From UBA6059 sp965227155 (GTDB taxonomy: Bacteria; Bacteroidota; Bacteroidia; Cytophagales; Cyclobacteriaceae), in contig OZ245731.1 in assembly GCA_965227155.1 (NCBI GenBank), positions 1,984,001 to 2,048,000 of the forward strand: DNA of 64,000 nucleotides, given 5' to 3'. The notes under the pieces are model-generated. The model saw only the letters and a program-made list of their open reading frames with translations. It was not told where the DNA came from and ran no database searches. Each line of letters starts with the position of its first letter. Positions within the stretch are counted from its first letter, which is position 1. Positions 1 through 9,084 of the stretch are shown here, piece after piece. Position numbers and translations under genes: made by a program.

Positions 1-3000
1 ACAGGCATTTATTTGAATGGGGCTGATAACGCATTTATTCGAGGCAATAGAATTGGAACTTTTGATGGAGCAACAATTAGTGCCAATGGCTTTTACGGTA
101 TTAGAACCGGTGGTACCTCTGATGGACACATTATTGGGGGTGACCGAGCCGACGATTTTGGCAACCAGATCGTAGGGGCACCTACCGGCTATTGGGGATT
201 ATATTTGGATGTTTCAAACAATACTGAGGTTTATGGAAACAACTTTTTAGCTGCTGCCTCAGGAAATCAAGCTCATGTTTTCATCTCAGGAGATAATCAT
301 ACGATTGGTTCTGTATATACTGATTCACTGAACATTTTCGGATATTCAAGCTTTGATGATATTACCCTCGATGGTATCGGTGTACAAATTGTCGGTAATA
401 CTTATATAGAGAGTAATAATTTTTACAATTATGCCTCGGGTGCCAATAATGATATTGCAGCACCAACTATCACCAGTGTAGGTGCTACCTCCATGTCGGG
501 TACTGGTGTAGATGGAAACGTAATTTATATTTATGTAAACACCGGAACTACTGTTACTTATGTTGATAGTACAACAGTGAGCGGTGGTACCTGGACGAAA
601 GCTGGTCTTGGTAACATTCCTGGTGTGGACTATATAGCCAAGCAAGGGAACCCAACAGACGGCACTTCACTATTTTCATCACCTGCCCAACTTGTACCCG
701 AAATAAATCTAAAATACCTTTCAAACCCTGTGGCCTCAGGTGCAACCATTGACCTGGGTCTTTTGCAACAGGCCGTAGCAGAGTCATATGTAATAGAAAT
801 TGAGAATACTGGAGGAGCTACACTTAGCCTGACGGATACACCTGTTCCTGTAGTGATTTCAGGTGCAGGGAGCAGTGATGTTACCATTACAACGCAGCCA
901 GCTACAACTATTGCATCTACAAGTCAATCGAACTTAGAGTTTGATATTACTCCTTCCTCTGAAGCATCAACTTCGGCTACCCTAAGTATCGATAATGATG
1001 ACCCGGATGAAAACCCGTATACAGTGATTTTGGAATGGTCGGCTGATGGAACATCGCCAACTGCCGTAATCAGCAGCGGTGAGGATAGTCCTACCAATAC
1101 ATCTCCATTTACCGTAAATGTTGACTTTGATGAAGGAGTAGTTGGTTTTGATGAAACAGTATTGACAGTCGGTAATGGTGTTGCTTCTAATCCTCTCAAC
1201 CCCGGATCTGATGGCAAAACCTGGACAGTCGAGATTACACCTTCAGGGGTAGGAGAAATTACCGTAGACCTTTTGGCTAGTCAGGTTACAGATAGTGTGG
1301 GCAATAACAATATTGCGGCTACACAATTTGCTATAACATATGATAATGCTGGACCTGTACTTTCATCATCCACTCCAATAGATAATGCTACTAATATTGC
1401 TACAATAGATGATATAGTATTGAATTTTGATGAAGACATTCAATTTGGCACTGGTAATATTCAAATTATAGATCTTGATGATGGCTCTGGCACAATTACA
1501 ATAGATGTTGCTGCCCCGGGAGCACAGGCCAATATAGTGAACAATGTATTGACTTTGAACCCTTCAATCGATTTGGAGGAAACCACCAATTATGCAATAC
1601 AAATTGCGAATACGGCGCTGACTGATCTGGCGTTGAATGCTTTTGCGGGTATTGCGGACAATACAACCTTTAACTTTACAACTGCTGATGAGACAGCTCC
1701 TACCGTATCAAGTGTGCTCCTGTCAACAGCATACTTACCTACCGATGACCCTATCAGCTATGATGTAACCTTCAGTGAGAGCGTACAGGGAGTCACGACA
1801 GATGATTTCACCCTAACGAGTACAGGAACGGCCTCAGGCACGATTAGCGGAGTGACCGGCAGTGGTTCAAGCTATACAGTGACGGTAAACACATTGAGTG
1901 GCACGGGCACCTTACGCCTGGATGTGAATATAAGTGACATTACGGATGATGCGGGTAATGCCTTGTCAGGGGCATTCACTACAGGAGATGTCCACAGTCT
2001 TGACTTTGATGCTCCAAGTGTGAGTAGTGTATTGCTATCAAGTGCATTCCTGCCTACTGATGATCCAATCAGCTATGATATAACCTTCAGTGAGAATGTA
2101 CAGGGAGTCACGACTGATGATTTCACCCTAACGAATACAGGAACGGCCTCAGGCACGATCAGCGGAGTGACTGGTAGTGGTTCAAGCTATACGGTGACGG
2201 TAAACACGTTGAGTGGCACGGGCACCTTACGCCTGGATGTGAATATAAGTGACATTACGGATGATGCAGGTAATGCCTTGTCAGGGGCATTCACTACAGG
2301 AGATGTCCACAGTCTTGACTTTGATGCTCCAAGTGTGAGTAGTGTATTGCTATCAAGTGCATTCCTGCCTACTGATGATCCAATCAGCTATGATATAACC
2401 TTCAGTGAGAATGTACAGGGAGTCACGACCGATGACTTTAGTTTAACAAGTACGGGAACGGCCTCAGGCACAATCAGCGGAGTAACCGGCAGTGGTTCAA
2501 GCTATACGGTGACGGTAAACACATTGAGTGGCACGGGCACCCTACGCCTGGATGTGAATATAAGTGACATTACGGATGATGCAGGTAATGCCTTGTCAGG
2601 GGCATTCACTACAGGAGATGTCCACAGTCTTGACTTTGATGCTCCAAGTGTGAGTAGTGTATTGCTATCAAGTGCATTCCTGCCTACTGATGACCCAATC
2701 AGCTATGATATAACCTTCAGTGAGAATGTACAGGGAGTCACGACTGATGACTTTAGTTTAACAAGTACAGGAACGGCATCCGGCACGATTAGCGGTGTGA
2801 CCGGCAGTGGTTCAAGCTACACGGTGACGGTAAACACATTGAGTGGCACGGGTACCTTACGCCTGGATGTAAATACAAGTGACATTACGGATGATGCGGG
2901 TAATGTCTTGTCAGCAGCATTCACCACAGGAGATGTTCACAGTCTTGACTTTGATGCTCCAACACTATCAATTAATACACCTATAGCCACAAATAACCTT

Positions 3001-6000
3001 GTTAATGCATCCGAAGCTCCCTCAGTAACCATCAGTGGATCAACAAATGCCGAGGATGGTCAGACTGTATTTATATTAATTGACGATGGCCTATCCCCAC
3101 TACCTGAATTTGCCACAGTCAACTCAGGTGTTTTCAGTGTAACTTCTGATTTCACAGGACTCGAGGAGGGTGCATTAACAATTACTGCTGACGTGGATGA
3201 TCAGGCAGGCAATAGTGCTACGCAGGCTACTGCAAATGTGACCTTAGATACAAGCATTCCGCCTGGTCCTATTATTACGACCCCTGGTTTGAATGTGAGT
3301 ATTAACTTTCCGACTTATAATATTTCAGGTACTGCAGAGGCTGATGGGTTAGTAACGATTTATACCGATCCCAATAACGATGGTGATCCTATTGACGGTG
3401 TTATTGCCGGTACTGAACAGCTAACTGGTGGTAATACCAATTTCACAATCAATGTAACATTAGCACAGAACGACATCAATTATTTTGTAGCTAGTGTGAC
3501 TGATGGAGTAGGCAATGAAAGCAGTTTTACTGATGTGCCTAATATTACGGATGCACCTATCATCTCAGTTTCAGCAAGCACTGATCCTACTACCTGTTTG
3601 GGAAGTAATGGTACAATTACACTATTCGGATTAGATCCTTCAACTGTTTATAACCTTGATTATGAATTGGATGGTTCACCGATATCGGTTCCAGGAATCT
3701 CAAGTGATGCTTCTGGATTAATCCAGATTACCAATCTTGGTGCGGGAGCTTACAATAATTTCATCGTAAGTATCAATACCGTCACCTCAAATACAGTTAC
3801 AGCCACTACTACTCTGACTGATCCTCCTACCCCAAGCCTTACCTTAAGTGGGTCTAGCGATCCTACAACTTGCCTTGGTACAGATGGTAGCATTACATTG
3901 ACCTTGGGAGGCCTGAGTGACGGTACGTATACAGTAGATTATGTAGATGGTGCTTCGGCATCTCAAAGCTTTGGTACGGTAACCTTCACATCGAATATTG
4001 GAGTTATCAGTGGGCTGTCGGCAGGAGTTTACAATGACATCACGATCACGGAGGCAGGTTGTACCTCAGTAGAGAATATAGATGTGACCTTAACTGATCC
4101 GCCCACTCCATCCTTGAGCTTAAGTGGATCTAGCGATCCTACAACATGTCTTGGCTCAGATGGTAGCATTACATTGACCTTAGGAGGCCTGGTTGATGGT
4201 ACCTATACAGTAGATTATGTAGATGGTGCTTCTGCTTCTCAAAGCTTTGGCTCGGTAACCTTCACATCAAATGTTGGAGTTATAAGTGGATTGTCGGCAG
4301 GTATTTACAATGACATCACGATCACGGAGGCAGGTTGTACTTCAGTAGAGAATATTGATGTAACCCTGACAGATCCTCCTACCCCGATTTTATCATTGAT
4401 AGAATCCATTAATCCTGCTACTTGTGACGGAAATGATGGAGAAATTATACTGTCTTTGAGCGATGTACCTGATGGTACCTATGATATCGACTATGTGGAT
4501 GGCGCTTTGCAACCTCAGACTTTTTCAGGGATTGAATTTATCAGTGGTTCTGCTACCATCAATGGATTATTGGCAGGTGTTTATAATGACCTATCTATTA
4601 CCGTGAGCGCATGTACTTCTACAGACAATATAGATGTTACACTTAGTGACCCGCCATTACCAATTATTGAATTGGCTGATTTATCGATCACACCAGCGTC
4701 TTCTTCCCTTGTATCAGATGGAGGTATTGAGGTTATTTCACCTAACATTAATTACACCTATACATGGTATGAAGGTAATGGTACGGGTGGAACACTATTA
4801 GGAGAATTGACTACTTTGACAGATCTGGCATTTGGTGATTATACAGTGGTTGTTTTTGATAATGAAACATTTTGCGAATCGATACCACTGGTTGTAACTG
4901 TAGAGTCAGAGACATCAGTATTGTCGATCACCAATAATGATTTATCACCGACTAACGATCCGGCTATTGGTTGGACTATTGCATTTACAGATCCTGTGGC
5001 AGGGCTTTCAGCTTCTAATTTCACTGTAAATGAGACAGGCATTACCGGATCTTCGATATCAAGTGTAACGGATTTAGGAGGAGGTACGGAATGGAACATT
5101 GCATTAACAGTTGGCACTGGGGAGGGTGATATTACCATTTCGATGACCAATACTACCGGTACAACACCGGTAGTAAATGGCTTGCCTTTTGAGAGTGATC
5201 CCTATACCATCGACATTACCTCTCCAACAGTTACGGTCAATAACCTGATTACGGGAGATGTAACGCCTGTAGTCACTGGAACAATAACCGATAATCAGGA
5301 TGTTACAAGTGTAAGCATAGAGGTGACGGTGCAGTTAATCACCTATGCTGCAGTCAATAATGGAGACGGTACCTGGTCTGCTAATATTACCAATCCTATA
5401 CCGCAGGGGACTTTTGACGTAGCTGCAACAGCTACTGATGTTGCGGGTAATATTGGTACTGATGCAAGTACAGATGAACTTACATTTGATGCAACTCCAC
5501 CTACAGTTGGAGTTGATCCGCTAGTAACTAACGATAACACACCATTGATTACAGGTACTATCGATGACCCAACGGCTAGAATTAATCTTTCAATCAACGA
5601 GGATAATTATAGCGGCACAAACTTTGAAGATGGAACATGGCAAGCAATTATTTTTAGAGAGTTGCCAGATGGTATATTTGATGTAGAGGTATTGGCAACA
5701 AATCAATTTGGCCTGGAAAATACGGATGAAACGGTTGATGAATTAACCATTGATACTACACCACCTCAGGTTACATTGAACATCATTAGAACCAGTAATG
5801 TAAGACCTACGCTTACGGGTACGGTTGATGATCCTGAGGCTATAGTTACAGTTTCGATTAACGATACAGACTATGAGGCAACCAATAATGGAGATGGCAC
5901 CTGGACGCTTCCAGGCACCGCATTGATGGAGGATTTGATTGATGGACAAGCAGATATTATTGTAACAGCCCAGGATGCGTTGGGTAATGGCAATGACAAT

Positions 6001-8886
6001 CAGGATGGCAATACCAGGATATTGCTTGATTCTACACCTCCTTTAGTAACTGTGGATGTCATAAAATCGGGACTTCAAAGCCCGGCAATTACGGGTACAA
6101 CTGATGATATTACTGCTACACTGAGTGTCACAATCAATGGTTTAGCTTACGATCAGGTTGAATATGATTCTGAATCTACCTGGATTATTCCGGCTGGAAC
6201 GATCGAACCACTTATAGATGGGGTATATGATATTCAGCTTTTAGCAACAGATACCATCGATAATGTATCAACTGATGATACTGAAAACGAGTTGATCATT
6301 GATGCTATTCCGGTGGCTTTACCTGCAAGCGGCATTACCATAGATCAGTTTGAAGCAAACTGGGAAGAGTCGGAAGTAGCTGAAGCCATTCTTCTTGATG
6401 TTTCTCCCAATCCTGACTTCAGCACATTTGTAGAAGGGTATGAAAATCTGGAGGTAGCAGAATTACCTACCCTGGTGGCCAACGATTTCTACCATGCTAC
6501 GAATTATTACTACAGGATAAGATTTAGATATGAAGATGGCACCTTCTCGGATTATTCTGATCCAATCAGTTTAAGGCTATTGCAATCACCCGAACTCATG
6601 GCAGATAGTGCCTCCCTCGCCCAGTTGTATGAGGATCTTAATGGCTCCCAATGGACCAGAAATGCAGGATGGACCACCGCATTGTTGAAAGATTGGGAAG
6701 GGGTAACGGTTACCAGCAATAGGGTTAGATCGGTTTTATTAGCTGGTAATAACCTGCAGGGTACGCTTACTCCGGCAGGAGTTGCTAACCTATCAGCACT
6801 TGAGTCACTAGACCTGTCCAATAACAGCATTGAAGAAATTCCTTCTTTCAATGGCCTTACAGCTACATTTAGTATCAATGTCACTAACAACGCATTGGGC
6901 TTTGAAGATTTGGAGAATCAGAACAGGCTGGACATTATGGTTTATGGTGATCAGGCAAACCGATTGGAACTATCAATGCAGGTGGAAGAAGAGGGAACGA
7001 ATGTTCAATTATCAAGAATCATTGAGGGGACAAACAACCAATATGAATGGTACCAGGTGCATATAGATGCACCTGTCGGAACAGGTGAAGTTCTACCTTT
7101 CGAGAATATCCAGTTTGAAGATGAAGGGTTCTATTACGCGGAGGTTACTAATAGTACCGTTACTGGGTTAACCATAACCACTGAGCCTATTGAGCTACTG
7201 GTTTCTTCTTTAAGAAGAGACAGCCTATCTCTGATAGATATTTATTTGACTAATGGCGGCAATGGCTGGAGAACCGCTTCAGGCGGGGATGTTATTGGTT
7301 ATGGAGACGGAAGTTTGGTTGGTACCTGGTCGGGCGTGACGCTGAGCCCTGATGGCAGGCGCGTTGAGTCGATTAATCTTGCAGGCTTTGGTCTGGTGGG
7401 TGAGCTTAATGAAAACATACTTGCTATGACCAACCTATCCACAGTCAATCTGAATAATAATGAATTGACAGGGTTACCGGACTTCACCAGTATGCCAGAG
7501 GGAAGACAACCGGAGGTGCTGGTGCAAAATAACCGGTTAAGCTTTGCTCCATTGCAAAAGAATATCGGATTGGCGCAATTTACTTTTACGCCACAACGCT
7601 TGCTGGACGAGGAAGCCACAATCGAAGCTCCGGCGGGTCAAGAGTTTGTTTTTGATTACCTGCAGGAAGGTGAGGGGCTAAGGTACACCTGGCTATATCG
7701 ACCGCTTGGGAGCGAGGAAGAGCGCGAAACAATTCTGGATGGTGATCAACCTTCTCTTACGCTTCCATCCTTATCTATTGATGACATGGGATCTTACGAG
7801 CTCATTATCACAGATGCTATTTTACGGGAAAGAAATCCTGAATTTGCATTAAGGGTTGCCCCACAAACATTGCTTGCAGTAGCTAATTTGAGTGGCGAAA
7901 TAAGAAATCTGGATAATGTACCGGTTAATTCGGGTGGGCAGATTACAGTCTGGAGACCCAGACCGCCGGGTAATCCTTTTGAAAACATTGGTGAGTTTGC
8001 ATACAATGGAAGTGAATACACCATAGAGGGTTTAGTGCTTGGAGATTATATCATAAGAGCTGAACCCAATACCGATGCTTATTTGCCGACCTATCATAGC
8101 AGCACTGTGGTATGGCAGTTTGCGTCAACAATAGAGCTTAGAGAAAATCTGGATGATGTTAACATCAACTTACAAAGTGAGTTGCCGGAATTACCGCTTC
8201 AAGTAGGTGACGACAATGTGATCAGGGGTTATCTGGAATTGGATACTGATAATTTCCCTCCGGGAACATTTGCTGAAGGTACACCTGGAGGAAGAACTGA
8301 AGCCAGGCGTAGAGTGCGGAAAGCAGGTGTTTCCTTCAATAGAGCCAGGTTTGTCAATCGTGCCGAAGAAACGATCTATGAGTTGATCGCCTATGTGTTG
8401 ACCGATGAAAATGGTGAGTACGAAGTGCCTGATTTACCAGATGGGCAATATCAGATAATCTTTGACTTCCCGGGTATACCAACAGATACAGCATCCTATG
8501 AAGACTTTAACCTGGGTCAGGATGGAGAGGTAGATGAAAATGAGATTACAGTAGTGGGTGAGGTTACCCCTCAGGGCATCTTGGTGCAAAAAGTAGAAGA
8601 AACCGGCATTTACCGTCATTATTTCAAAGACTTGAAACTCTTCCCTAACCCTGCAGACGATCATCTTGAAATTACCTATGAGCGTTTGAATACTGAAGGC
8701 ATTATCATGCAGGTGGTTAATTTGGCTGGAGCCAGGTTGATTGAGCAGGAAATTCCAAGAGGCTTCAATCAACAGGTTTCACTAGATGTATCTGCCTTAA
8801 AGCCTGGCTATTACCTGATTACATTTATGGATAAGGAAAGAGGAATTAGAAGCATCACCACCCTCAGGTTTGTGATACAACGATAA
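1..8886 (+). CDS. Giant T9SS-exported multidomain surface protein (5' end outside window)
   Basis: The frame is open from base 1, so the start lies upstream; the TTG at 13 is not a credible start. At least 2961 residues are visible. By nucleotide position, the modules are a right-handed beta-helix-like stretch (to about 450), a choice-of-anchor-like domain (700-1045), Ig-like/Big_5-type domains (1047-1680), four 105-residue repeats (1696-2955), SprB-like repeats with paired cysteines (3556-4647), and Ig-like units beginning with TPPxV (5215-6300). After a fibronectin-like unit come two leucine-rich-repeat plus Ig-like pairs (6590-7870), a carboxypeptidase/CnaB-like fold (7880-8170), a basic conserved block (8302-8361) and a T9SS type A sorting domain starting at FPNPADD (8620-8883). 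The C-terminal third is paralogous to the proteins at 15554-18676 and 20046-38039. Known: such C-termini direct export and surface attachment in Bacteroidota. Inferred: an adhesin or gliding/biofilm protein. No catalytic domain is recognised. Confidence 0.9.
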   Translation, partial: TGIYLNGADNAFIRGNRIGTFDGATISANGFYGIRTGGTSDGHIIGGDRADDFGNQIVGAPTGYWGLYLDVSNNTEVYGNNFLAAASGNQAHVFISGDNHTIGSVYTDSLNIFGYSSFDDITLDGIGVQIVGNTYIESNNFYNYASGANNDIAAPTITSVGATSMSGTGVDGNVIYIYVNTGTTVTYVDSTTVSGGTWTKAGLGNIPGVDYIAKQGNPTDGTSLFSSPAQLVPEINLKYLSNPVASGATIDLGLLQQAVAESYVIEIENTGGATLSLTDTPVPVVISGAGSSDVTITTQPATTIASTSQSNLEFDITPSSEASTSATLSIDNDDPDENPYTVILEWSADGTSPTAVISSGEDSPTNTSPFTVNVDFDEGVVGFDETVLTVGNGVASNPLNPGSDGKTWTVEITPSGVGEITVDLLASQVTDSVGNNNIAATQFAITYDNAGPVLSSSTPIDNATNIATIDDIVLNFDEDIQFGTGNIQIIDLDDGSGTITIDVAAPGAQANIVNNVLTLNPSIDLEETTNYAIQIANTALTDLALNAFAGIADNTTFNFTTADETAPTVSSVLLSTAYLPTDDPISYDVTFSESVQGVTTDDFTLTSTGTASGTISGVTGSGSSYTVTVNTLSGTGTLRLDVNISDITDDAGNALSGAFTTGDVHSLDFDAPSVSSVLLSSAFLPTDDPISYDITFSENVQGVTTDDFTLTNTGTASGTISGVTGSGSSYTVTVNTLSGTGTLRLDVNISDITDDAGNALSGAFTTGDVHSLDFDAPSVSSVLLSSAFLPTDDPISYDITFSENVQGVTTDDFSLTSTGTASGTISGVTGSGSSYTVTVNTLSGTGTLRLDVNISDITDDAGNALSGAFTTGDVHSLDFDAPSVSSVLLSSAFLPTDDPISYDITFSENVQGVTTDDFSLTSTGTASGTISGVTGSGSSYTVTVNTLSGTGTLRLDVNTSDITDDAGNVLSAAFTTGDVHSLDFDAPTLSINTPIATNNLVNASEAPSVTISGSTNAEDGQTVFILIDDGLSPLPEFATVNSGVFSVTSDFTGLEEGALTITADVDDQAGNSATQATANVTLDTSIPPGPIITTPGLNVSINFPTYNISGTAEADGLVTIYTDPNNDGDPIDGVIAGTEQLTGGNTNFTINVTLAQNDINYFVASVTDGVGNESSFTDVPNITDAPIISVSASTDPTTCLGSNGTITLFGLDPSTVYNLDYELDGSPISVPGISSDASGLIQITNLGAGAYNNFIVSINTVTSNTVTATTTLTDPPTPSLTLSGSSDPTTCLGTDGSITLTLGGLSDGTYTVDYVDGASASQSFGTVTFTSNIGVISGLSAGVYNDITITEAGCTSVENIDVTLTDPPTPSLSLSGSSDPTTCLGSDGSITLTLGGLVDGTYTVDYVDGASASQSFGSVTFTSNVGVISGLSAGIYNDITITEAGCTSVENIDVTLTDPPTPILSLIESINPATCDGNDGEIILSLSDVPDGTYDIDYVDGALQPQTFSGIEFISGSATINGLLAGVYNDLSITVSACTSTDNIDVTLSDPPLPIIELADLSITPASSSLVSDGGIEVISPNINYTYTWYEGNGTGGTLLGELTTLTDLAFGDYTVVVFDNETFCESIPLVVTVESETSVLSITNNDLSPTNDPAIGWTIAFTDPVAGLSASNFTVNETGITGSSISSVTDLGGGTEWNIALTVGTGEGDITISMTNTTGTTPVVNGLPFESDPYTIDITSPTVTVNNLITGDVTPVVTGTITDNQDVTSVSIEVTVQLITYAAVNNGDGTWSANITNPIPQGTFDVAATATDVAGNIGTDASTDELTFDATPPTVGVDPLVTNDNTPLITGTIDDPTARINLSINEDNYSGTNFEDGTWQAIIFRELPDGIFDVEVLATNQFGLENTDETVDELTIDTTPPQVTLNIIRTSNVRPTLTGTVDDPEAIVTVSINDTDYEATNNGDGTWTLPGTALMEDLIDGQADIIVTAQDALGNGNDNQDGNTRILLDSTPPLVTVDVIKSGLQSPAITGTTDDITATLSVTINGLAYDQVEYDSESTWIIPAGTIEPLIDGVYDIQLLATDTIDNVSTDDTENELIIDAIPVALPASGITIDQFEANWEESEVAEAILLDVSPNPDFSTFVEGYENLEVAELPTLVANDFYHATNYYYRIRFRYEDGTFSDYSDPISLRLLQSPELMADSASLAQLYEDLNGSQWTRNAGWTTALLKDWEGVTVTSNRVRSVLLAGNNLQGTLTPAGVANLSALESLDLSNNSIEEIPSFNGLTATFSINVTNNALGFEDLENQNRLDIMVYGDQANRLELSMQVEEEGTNVQLSRIIEGTNNQYEWYQVHIDAPVGTGEVLPFENIQFEDEGFYYAEVTNSTVTGLTITTEPIELLVSSLRRDSLSLIDIYLTNGGNGWRTASGGDVIGYGDGSLVGTWSGVTLSPDGRRVESINLAGFGLVGELNENILAMTNLSTVNLNNNELTGLPDFTSMPEGRQPEVLVQNNRLSFAPLQKNIGLAQFTFTPQRLLDEEATIEAPAGQEFVFDYLQEGEGLRYTWLYRPLGSEEERETILDGDQPSLTLPSLSIDDMGSYELIITDAILRERNPEFALRVAPQTLLAVANLSGEIRNLDNVPVNSGGQITVWRPRPPGNPFENIGEFAYNGSEYTIEGLVLGDYIIRAEPNTDAYLPTYHSSTVVWQFASTIELRENLDDVNINLQSELPELPLQVGDDNVIRGYLELDTDNFPPGTFAEGTPGGRTEARRRVRKAGVSFNRARFVNRAEETIYELIAYVLTDENGEYEVPDLPDGQYQIIFDFPGIPTDTASYEDFNLGQDGEVDENEITVVGEVTPQGILVQKVEETGIYRHYFKDLKLFPNPADDHLEITYERLNTEGIIMQVVNLAGARLIEQEIPRGFNQQVSLDVSALKPGYYLITFMDKERGIRSITTLRFVIQR
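1696..2955 (+). repeat. Four tandem 315-bp repeats (105 residues each)
   Basis: Units begin at 1696, 2011, 2326 and 2641, exactly 315 bp apart, each opening with GCTCC and carrying the motif LPTDDPISYD. Copies 2-4 are nearly identical at DNA level. Copy 1 differs mostly at its start and copy 4 at its end. Each unit encodes one Ig-like beta-sandwich of the bacterial surface-protein kind. The strong DNA identity points to recent amplification. Confidence 0.95.
3820..4647 (+). repeat. Three tandem 276-bp SprB-like repeats
   Basis: Units start at 3820, 4096 and 4372 (276 bp, 92 residues). A more divergent copy precedes them from about 3556. Each begins DPP and carries a TTCLG- or ATCDG-type cysteine plus a second cysteine about 60 residues later (EAGCTS or VSACTS). 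The pattern resembles the SprB repeat of the Flavobacterium gliding adhesin. The paired cysteines could form an intradomain disulfide outside the cell. The first two units are very close in DNA; the third has diverged. Confidence 0.8.
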
Positions 8887-8905
8887 AATAATTTGAACTT
8901 ATTGT

Positions 8906-8941
8906 AAAAAAGCCACTTATGAAGCATGAGTGGCTTTTTTT
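8906..8941 (+). terminator. Intrinsic terminator after first giant gene
   Basis: A perfect 12-bp stem (8906-8917 with 8929-8940) encloses an 11-nt loop. The stem runs from an A tract through GCCACT and ends in a T run, 20 nt after the stop codon. The A and T tracts flanking a GC core could also terminate transcription from the opposite strand. Confidence 0.85.
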
Positions 8942-9008
8942 GTGGCTATTAATGAAAATGAATCGAATTTTATCTTTTCATCAACATTTTATCTTTTGCA
9001 AAGTTTTG

Positions 9009-9040
9009 GTTGTTAATATACACTCGTACATATATCTTTG
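9009..9040 (+). promoter_or_regulatory. Bacteroidetes-type promoter for the 9085-18676 unit
   Basis: GTTG at 9009-9012 is followed after 20 nt by TATCTTTG at 9033-9040. This fits the known Bacteroidetes -33/-7 pattern (TTTG or TTG, 19-21 nt, TAnnTTTG). The start of transcription would fall near 9047, giving a leader of roughly 40 nt before the ATG at 9085. The surrounding DNA is very AT-rich. Confidence 0.6.
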
Positions 9041-9084
9041 AAAATTTACAATATTTCTATATTAAATTATAAAATAGCCACCTG

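Noticed and set aside
1696..2955. Possible CRISPR or satellite array
   Set aside because: The 315-bp units are coding, in frame and without spacers.
8280..8300. Possible second gene start before the basic block of the first giant
   Set aside because: The basic block is in frame with the cassette in all three paralogues.
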